Shown here piece after piece: positions 7,061 to 11,208 of a DNA stretch of 11,208 bases. The stretch is from positions 1-11,208 of the forward strand of contig DAHXKG010000015.1 in assembly GCA_027366525.1 (NCBI GenBank). Reading direction: 5' to 3'. Position 1 is the first letter of the stretch. Every line of letters begins with the position of its first letter. The notes under the pieces were generated by a model, which saw only the letters and a list, made by a program, of their open reading frames with translations, was not told where the DNA came from and searched no databases. Made by a program: the position numbers and the translations under genes. The stretch is from a candidate division FCPU426 bacterium (GTDB lineage Bacteria; Oederibacteriota; Muellerivitia; Muellerivitales; DAHXKG01).

Positions 7061-7275
7061 TTCAAATGATCGTGAAACCAAAGAACAGCATTTAGAAAAA
7101 TAGTCTGCTTAATGACCGAAAGGGATTCTATTTAATTTTCAAGTAATTACGGGGGCCAAGGATGTCTGGGAAGAGCCATTTGTTGCATTGATGACATGAG
7201 TATAGATGATTTGACAAAAATTTTTGATGGAATCAGGGTGACAATCATTTGATATCCTGTGGAAGGGAAAATGGG
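7061..7275 (+). other. 215-nt spacer with coding-like fragments between toxin and propeller
   Basis: No complete gene. One frame reads GRAICCIDDMSIDDLTKIFD and then IRVTII before a stop at about 7250. Another reads ITGAKDVWEEPFVALMT before a stop. Both look like protein tails, which fits a decayed or frameshifted gene, but no family is recognisable. The last bases hold the Shine-Dalgarno of the next gene. Confidence 0.35.
7261..7267 (+). promoter_or_regulatory. Ribosome binding site deciding the 7276 start
   Basis: GGAAGGG lies eight bases before the ATG at 7276. The frame could start earlier at the ATT at 7249, but that adds nine residues before the signal peptide and has no such site. The ATG at 7276 is preferred. 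Confidence 0.6.
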
Positions 7276-8505
7276 ATGAACAAAAAAATGATTTATTTAT
7301 TACTGTTGAGCCTAGTAGGCATAGTCAGTTTGGCAGGAGAATGGAAACCTGTTGGAAAACCGTTGGAACTAACTTTCCATGCACATGACATCAAGCTGCT
7401 GTCATGGAAGGGAAGTTTATATTTGGCATTTACGCAAGACCTTCCTACTGGACCGTATCCATTTGTTCAACGATTGACTTTGTTAAAATGGAATAGACTA
7501 AAATGGGTACAGGTTGAGAAATGGAATGATTTGCAAGTAGGATCTAGGATCTGTTTAGCACCTTGGAAAGAAAAGTTTTATGTAGTCATTGAGAAAAATG
7601 ATATGAGTGGAACTCCATACGCAGGCCATTGTTTGGAATATCTTCAACTCGTCCAATGGGATGGCCAAAAGTGGAGTAAATCTGGAAAGCCGTTTATTAT
7701 TGGTAGTAAGAGTACCAACTTATTAAGCTGTTTAAATATTGACCATGGGATTCCTTATGTGGGATTGCTAAAGCCTAGAGGAGCTCTTTCGGAAGGATAT
7801 GATGGTTCCTTGATCAAATATATGGATCATTCTTGGAAATACGTAGGCGCACCTTATTTTTTCAAACACGTTCAAAGTGGTTTATCATTGGCTTTTTTAA
7901 AGGGGAATCCATTACTTGCATGTAATAAAGGTTACTTGAACCATATGCCCTATGTTTTTAAATTTAATGGCAGAAAATGGCATTCGTATCCTATTTTAAA
8001 AAATGATCAAGATACTTCAAATGCATTGGTGAAATTTCATGGACAATTATATCTTTTTTTATATGTTGTTAATGGATTTGATTTGGACACTACAAACGAA
8101 ATTTTATTGATGAAATATCAAAAAAAGAAATGGATTCGAATTAGTTCAGTGGCCGTACCCAAAAATCCCAATTCCGGTGGGGTGTTTTCATTTATAGATA
8201 GTTTGGGGAATATTTATATTGCTTTTTCTGATGAACAAGAAAAGGCAACGGTTCTTCGGTTTAATGGAGTGACGTGGAATTATTTTGGGAAACCGTGTTT
8301 TTCTACAACAGCCGCTTGGCCGCTCTCGTTTGCTGAATATAAGCACAAGTTATATATTGCTTTTGCTGATAATCGTGGAGAAGATACGGGCCAAAACAAT
8401 GGGAAGAGAATAGAGGTCATGGAATATGAGACCAGTGTGAAATTTAAAGGTTTAAAGCAGAACGTGCGCAACATGACTTTAGTTGAGAATATCAATAATC
8501 CCTGA
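7276..8505 (+). CDS. Secreted seven-bladed propeller protein; candidate immunity to the second SleB-like tip
   Basis: 409 residues from the ATG at 7276. MNKKM, a leucine-rich core and VSLA before GEW make a clean signal peptidase I site, so the mature protein should be free in the periplasm or outside the cell. Seven W-x-x units follow (EWKPVG, KWVQVE, KWSKSG, SWKYVG, KWHSYP, KWIRIS, TWNYFG), with strands such as LYLAF, PYVGL and IYIAF. Two of the W turns have drifted a lot. It is paralogous to the 3262-4608 protein (SWKYVGAP against SWKYIGNP; GLSLAFLKGNPLLA against NVSVAFLKTIPYVA; the same last blade) and sits in the same place after a paralogous toxin. Matching toxin and partner phylogenies are the best argument for immunity. 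There is no catalytic signature. The fold is inferred from repeat spacing. Confidence 0.8.
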   Translation: MNKKMIYLLLLSLVGIVSLAGEWKPVGKPLELTFHAHDIKLLSWKGSLYLAFTQDLPTGPYPFVQRLTLLKWNRLKWVQVEKWNDLQVGSRICLAPWKEKFYVVIEKNDMSGTPYAGHCLEYLQLVQWDGQKWSKSGKPFIIGSKSTNLLSCLNIDHGIPYVGLLKPRGALSEGYDGSLIKYMDHSWKYVGAPYFFKHVQSGLSLAFLKGNPLLACNKGYLNHMPYVFKFNGRKWHSYPILKNDQDTSNALVKFHGQLYLFLYVVNGFDLDTTNEILLMKYQKKKWIRISSVAVPKNPNSGGVFSFIDSLGNIYIAFSDEQEKATVLRFNGVTWNYFGKPCFSTTAAWPLSFAEYKHKLYIAFADNRGEDTGQNNGKRIEVMEYETSVKFKGLKQNVRNMTLVENINNP

Positions 8506-8540
8506 TAATAGTAGCGCGTGTGGTGCGAAAACTCCGTTTT
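8506..8540 (+). other. 35-nt spacer
   Basis: A short gap between the propeller stop and leader copy C. No ORF, hairpin or promoter is evident. Confidence 0.4.
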
Positions 8541-8713
8541 ATGCTGTAAACGGTAAGATTTATCAAAGGAATGGTTAGTTCATTTGTTAATATAGGTATG
8601 ATGATTTGAAAAAAAGTTGAAATCAGATTTGACTCCAGTGAGGTCAAAATCACTTAAACTGAAGTAGGACAATGAAATTACCGGGTGAGCTGGTCAAGGA
8701 AACCGTTTCAAAA
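8541..8713 (+). repeat. Cassette leader repeat, copy C (most degraded small ORF)
   Basis: The third 173-nt leader, gap-free. The remnant reads TVRFIKGMVSSFVNIGMMI-stop-KKVEIRF. It keeps the TAA at codon 3, lacks the TAG of A and B, and gains new stops after GMMI, after VKIT and at GQ. The stop pattern therefore differs from A and B although length is unchanged. Confidence 0.85.
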
Positions 8714-9412
8714 GATGCGTTTGGGGAGTTGATCAGCCAGAGTGGAACGACCACAAATGAGTGGAGGTATGAAGGCGAGCAATATGATGCAGGAAGTGGA
8801 TTATATGATTTGAGGGCCCGATGGATGGATCCGGGAGTGGGACGGTTTACGAGCCGGGATACCTTCTCGGGAACCCTAACGGATCCTATTTCGCTGCATC
8901 CCTATCTTTACACCAAGGATGACCCGGTTGATCGAACCGATCCCAGCGGGCAGGATTCCCTTTCTCAATATCATGGACTAATCTTAGGTGTTTTAGAGGG
9001 ATTATTCCGTCCAGCAAAGGAGTTATATTTCTTGCCAGGTTTAAAACCTTTTTTTGCACCCCAAAATACGAATTGGGGGATAATCCAAGAAATGGGAGAA
9101 ATAAATGGAAAAAATCCAATTGAAGATTACTTAAACGAAGGTCCAGGTGGCTACTATGATTTTCAACGACCGGAAGGCAAACATGAACCTTTTTATGGCG
9201 AATTTCGAATTGCGGCAAATATCGGGGTAGGTATCTATATGGAGGGGGCAGGATATTCTTTGGATGAAATGCTTACAGAGGTAACTTATTTTGCTGCTCT
9301 TAAGTCAAATGCTGACCAAACTACCAGTCCCTTTTATTGGGGCTATGGCTACACATTTGCCAAACATGGAATATTACCTGAACCTTTTTCATTAAAAGTA
9401 TCCGAATTCTAA
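8672..9412 (+). CDS. Orphan Rhs tip with unassigned toxin domain (weak Ntox44-like pattern)
   Basis: 246 residues: leader 1-14, core 15-93, and a toxin of about 153 residues, the shortest of the five. After DPSG it keeps the shared DSLSQYHG segment, then diverges from the other tips. Visible landmarks are GGYYDFQ (D163), FYGEF (E177), NIGVGIYMEGAG (residues 183-194) and a C-terminal GYGYTFAKHGI. The order GG-x-x-DF/DYK, then G-x-F with a small-residue-rich stretch, then a final HGI or GI resembles my recollection of the polymorphic toxin type 44 domain, but this is weak and should not be used as a name. No nuclease, deaminase or lysozyme motif is seen. Its partner, 17 nt downstream, is an integral membrane protein, so the target is probably the envelope. 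Start is the ATG conserved in all orphan cassettes. Confidence 0.75.
   Translation: MKLPGELVKETVSKDAFGELISQSGTTTNEWRYEGEQYDAGSGLYDLRARWMDPGVGRFTSRDTFSGTLTDPISLHPYLYTKDDPVDRTDPSGQDSLSQYHGLILGVLEGLFRPAKELYFLPGLKPFFAPQNTNWGIIQEMGEINGKNPIEDYLNEGPGGYYDFQRPEGKHEPFYGEFRIAANIGVGIYMEGAGYSLDEMLTEVTYFAALKSNADQTTSPFYWGYGYTFAKHGILPEPFSLKVSEF
8714..8950 (+). repeat. Rhs core repeat, copy 4
   Basis: Fourth 79-codon core, gap-free, reading DAFGELISQSGTTTNEW where the others read GTTPNEW, and ending in DPSG. Copies 2, 3 and 4 also share the codons for DSLSQ just after the core; copies 1 and 5 do not. Confidence 0.92.
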
Positions 9413-9419
9413 ACTCATT

Positions 9420-9423
9420 GAGG
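9420..9423 (+). promoter_or_regulatory. Ribosome binding site deciding the 9430 start
   Basis: GAGG sits six bases before the ATG at 9430. An in-frame TTG at 9418 would add only four residues and would place this site inside the gene, so the ATG is preferred. Confidence 0.6.
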
Positions 9424-9429
9424 TGTGAA

Positions 9430-9783
9430 ATGAATTTACCGTTTGCTTTCAAAGTTTCAGAGCTACCAAACGCCGTAAGGAAATCTTGGGTTTGGATTGC
9501 TATCAATGTTATTTTTTTTATTGCTTATTTATTTTTTTCACTTTGGTGTTGGCCGGGATACGAGAACGGGAAGTTTTATGATGATACTAATTCGGCTATA
9601 GGTTTTGGTCTTACTTGTCTTCCAATACTTGTTTTGATGTTTTTGGTGAATGGGGTTTGGTTTTTTGTAAGCTTTTTGAAAGGGAACAGGCCTGTAATTT
9701 TCATCTGGCTATTGATAGCATTAGTTTGGATTGCCTGGGTTTCATTTCAATTTTATGTTCAATGGCACGCGATTCCATTTTAA
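9430..9783 (+). CDS. Small integral membrane protein, three helices; candidate immunity protein of cassette 4
   Basis: 117 residues. Hydrophobic segments lie at about residues 20-40, 57-83 and 88-110, rich in Trp and Phe, with a short polar loop (PGYENGKFYDDTNSA) between the first two. The gene begins 17 nt after the toxin stop, the same gap as in cassette 1. It is the only partner in the window that is not a propeller. Small multi-helix proteins are common partners of membrane- or envelope-acting polymorphic toxins, and I infer that role here. The N-terminus (PFAFKVSEL, residues 4-12) resembles the last residues of the toxin (PFSLKVSEF), which could be chance or a local duplication. Family not recognised. 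Confidence 0.72.
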   Translation: MNLPFAFKVSELPNAVRKSWVWIAINVIFFIAYLFFSLWCWPGYENGKFYDDTNSAIGFGLTCLPILVLMFLVNGVWFFVSFLKGNRPVIFIWLLIALVWIAWVSFQFYVQWHAIPF

Positions 9784-9943
9784 GGCCTAGTAAAATTTTT
9801 TATAGTGCGCGTTTTATAGCTTCAGATTATTTTGGATAATGTGGAGGCGATTTAATGATGATTTCTTGAAAGAATTTTAACGGTAATAGGTGTTTCTTGG
9901 AACCGGTAACAAGTGCGTCATATCTTCTTTTATGAATACATAT
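9784..9943 (+). other. AT-rich spacer before cassette 5
   Basis: No gene. A short open stretch ends with WRRFNDDFLKEF at about 9881 and looks like a protein tail, too short to identify. From about 9932 it aligns with the sequence before leader copy A, and here gives MNTYM in frame with the leader's small ORF. Confidence 0.4.
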
Positions 9944-10096
9944 ATGCGGCAAACAACAAGATTTATCGAGGAGATGGTTGGTTCAATTGTTGCTATAGGT
10001 ATGATGATTGGAAAAAAAGTGAATATTGGACTTGATTTGAACGGCATCAAAATTACTCAAACTGAAGCAGGGCAATGGGTCTACACTGTGAAATAA
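9932..10096 (+). pseudogene. Small ORF (54 codons), the one unbroken version of the leader remnant
   Basis: Reads MNTYMRQTTRFIEEMVGSIV, then AIGMMIGKKVNIG, and ends QTEAGQWVYTVK. The same frame in leader copies A, B and C has two to five stops. No Shine-Dalgarno precedes the ATG; a GTG at 9890 could extend the frame, also without one. Its last 22 nt overlap the start of the next rhs tip in another frame. It may be the surviving C-terminus of a gene that sat before the ancestral displaced tip, or a tiny protein in its own right; with no ribosome site I favour a remnant. Family unknown. Confidence 0.4.
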
Positions 10097-10116
10097 CTAA
10101 AGGAACCGTTTCCAAA
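9944..10116 (+). repeat. Cassette leader repeat, copy D (small ORF intact)
   Basis: The fourth 173-nt leader, gap-free against A, B and C, with CAA and GAG where A and B have TAA and TAG. The GGTATGATGATTGGAAAAAA stretch is identical to copy A. It probably preserves the ancestral state of the leader. Confidence 0.85.
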
Positions 10117-10965
10117 GATGCATTTGGGGAAATGATCAGCCAGAGTGGAACGACCCCGAATGAGTGGAAGTATGAAGGCGAACAATATGACGCTGGAAGT
10201 GGATTATATGATTTGAGAGCTCGGTGGATGGATCCCGGAGTGGGACGATTTACGAGTCGAGACACGTTCTCGGGAACCCAGACTGATCCTATTTCGCTGC
10301 ACCCCTATCTTTATACGGAGGACGATCCAGTTAATCGGACGGATCCGACAGGGCATAATACGCTATTAAAGGGTCAAGGGATGTTTTTGAACATTGAGGA
10401 AAATGTTTGGAATGGAATTTATGGCCATCGAATTCCAGTCCGAAATTTGCATGTTAGTCCATTGGGAAAAGCATTTACCCAGTATTTTGAAGGAGTTCCA
10501 TTTGCGGGTGATGGGCCCGCGTCTAAACCTTATTTTGATAAAGCTGGAGGAGTATATACCATCGGATTTGGACACAATTTGGGAAAAATAAAGCCATCGC
10601 CAGGAAGTCCAAATTCTTACTGGACAACGAGTGAAGCTGTTTCTGAGTTTAACCAGGATGATCATGCAGCTGCACATGATGTTCGATATAGTTTAATGGG
10701 TGTTCCACTTTATCAGTATGAATTTGATGCCATTGTCGATCTGGTATTTAATTCTGGCCCGGGAACATTTGCTGGAGAAAGTGCATTTTTACATTCAAAC
10801 CGTGCGGCTTCATGTGTTTACTTTGATTTAACAGCTTTAGATTATCAAGCAGCAGGCGAGGCTATTTTAAATTATCAGTCAGAAGGTGGTTTGGCTAAAC
10901 GAAGAACAGATGAGTCAAGATTGTTTTTAACAGGAAATTATTCAACCCGGAGACAGCAGGAATAG
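10075..10965 (+). CDS. Orphan Rhs tip with second GH24 lysozyme-like toxin
   Basis: 296 residues: leader 1-14, core 15-93 ending DPTG, and a lysozyme domain close to that of the main Rhs at 1-1164. GH24 landmarks are YFEGVPF with Glu139 (the normal E-G pair), YFDKAGGVYTIGFGH with Asp155 and Thr162, and FDAIVDLVFNSGPGTF. It ends TGNYSTRRQQE, seven residues past the point where the first copy stops. A 68-nt block (10699-10766) is identical to 910-977 although flanking codons differ. Without an Rhs shell it should not be exported alone; it looks like a stored alternative, or a former tip displaced by the current one. The NHL gene starts 2 nt after its stop, tighter than the 17 nt in cassette 1. 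Lysozyme call is strong by motif; activity untested. Confidence 0.85.
   Translation: MGLHCEITKGTVSKDAFGEMISQSGTTPNEWKYEGEQYDAGSGLYDLRARWMDPGVGRFTSRDTFSGTQTDPISLHPYLYTEDDPVNRTDPTGHNTLLKGQGMFLNIEENVWNGIYGHRIPVRNLHVSPLGKAFTQYFEGVPFAGDGPASKPYFDKAGGVYTIGFGHNLGKIKPSPGSPNSYWTTSEAVSEFNQDDHAAAHDVRYSLMGVPLYQYEFDAIVDLVFNSGPGTFAGESAFLHSNRAASCVYFDLTALDYQAAGEAILNYQSEGGLAKRRTDESRLFLTGNYSTRRQQE
10117..10353 (+). repeat. Rhs core repeat, copy 5
   Basis: Fifth 79-codon core, gap-free, reading GTTPNEWKYEGEQYD and ending in DPTG as in copy 1. Together with leader copy D it makes the same 410-nt unit as in cassettes 2, 3 and 4. Confidence 0.93.
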
Positions 10966-10967
10966 CG

Positions 10968-11208
10968 ATGAAAAAAAAGATAATTATTTCTGTGATGCTA
11001 ATGTTTTTAGCGGGAGGTTCTGTTTTCCTGTGTTATCTTTCCCATGAAAAAGTCAGAAAACTAGGGGAGTGGGGTGGAACTGGAAATGAACCGGGAGAAT
11101 TTGGAAAAGCAGGGCCAGATGCACTTGCAATAAATTCTTCAGGCACTACAGTTTATGTTTCGAATAAGTCGTGGATTAAATGCTTTACATCTAAAGGTAA
11201 ATATTTGG
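10968..11208 (+). CDS. NHL-repeat propeller, second copy (3' end outside window); candidate immunity to the second lysozyme tip
   Basis: The first 80 codons of a paralogue of the 1182-2150 protein, running off the window. It has the same plan: MKKKII and a hydrophobic anchor (about residues 5-25), then KVRKLGEWGG and the first NHL unit (GEFGKAGPDALAINSSGTTV, then YVSN). The stretch encoding ALAINSSGTTVYV is nearly identical in DNA to that in cassette 1, while the anchor and the variable loop differ. AGGAA lies five bases before the ATG, and the gap from the toxin stop is 2 nt. That the same partner type follows both lysozyme tips supports a cognate immunity role. The window cuts it before the second blade is complete. 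Confidence 0.82.
   Translation, partial: MKKKIIISVMLMFLAGGSVFLCYLSHEKVRKLGEWGGTGNEPGEFGKAGPDALAINSSGTTVYVSNKSWIKCFTSKGKYL

Noticed and set aside
8886-9218. 110-codon open frame on the minus strand
   Set aside because: It lies wholly within the rhs tip of cassette 4, crosses the core/toxin junction and has no sensible domain or ribosome site; a shadow frame.
322-10353. Regular repeats as a CRISPR or insertion-sequence array
   Set aside because: The repeats are long, coding and separated by genes; there are no short palindromic repeats, no terminal inverted repeats and no transposase.

Overview
The window is one continuous plus-strand array of Rhs (YD-repeat) polymorphic-toxin tips with their candidate immunity genes. 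It opens inside the C-terminal part of a large rhs gene whose 5' end lies upstream of the window. Four displaced ('orphan') rhs tip cassettes follow, and the window ends inside the immunity gene of the last. I see no tRNA, rRNA, transposase or CRISPR, and no convincing gene on the minus strand. The organism cannot be named from this. AT-rich accessory genes, Rhs tips that look like peptidoglycan hydrolases, and exported partner proteins point to a diderm bacterium with a periplasm to protect.

Layout. Cassette 1 (1-2150): the tip of the main Rhs, carrying a GH24-type lysozyme domain, then a membrane-anchored six-bladed NHL propeller. Cassette 2 (2223-5928): an orphan tip with an SleB-like putative cell-wall hydrolase, then two exported seven-bladed propeller proteins (3262-4608 and 4711-5928). 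Cassette 3 (5997-8505): an orphan tip with a homologous SleB-like domain, then a secreted propeller (7276-8505). Cassette 4 (8541-9783): an orphan tip with an unassigned toxin domain, then a small protein with three membrane segments. Cassette 5 (9944-beyond 11208): an orphan tip with a second GH24 lysozyme, then the start of a second NHL propeller.

Each orphan tip starts with the same gap-free 410-nt block: a 173-nt leader holding the remains of a small reading frame, then a 237-nt (79-codon) Rhs core ending in DPxG. The same 237-nt core, also without indels, sits in the main rhs gene at 322-558. It could act as a recombination arm that moves a new toxin and immunity pair onto the main Rhs protein. 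Composition changes sharply at the core/toxin junction (about 51% GC in the core against about 23% in the toxin part of cassette 2, counted by hand over 120 nt each). This fits modules of separate origin joined to a homogenised core.

The genes probably work as follows. The Rhs shell carries one toxin tip at a time. Four of the five tips look like peptidoglycan hydrolases, and every partner protein has an N-terminal export signal or membrane segments, which is where immunity to such toxins is needed. Using NHL and 'PYVAY / W-x-x-VG' beta-propellers as immunity proteins against lysozyme-like and SleB-like Rhs tips is the most unusual aspect of the locus. It rests on gene position, not on any test.
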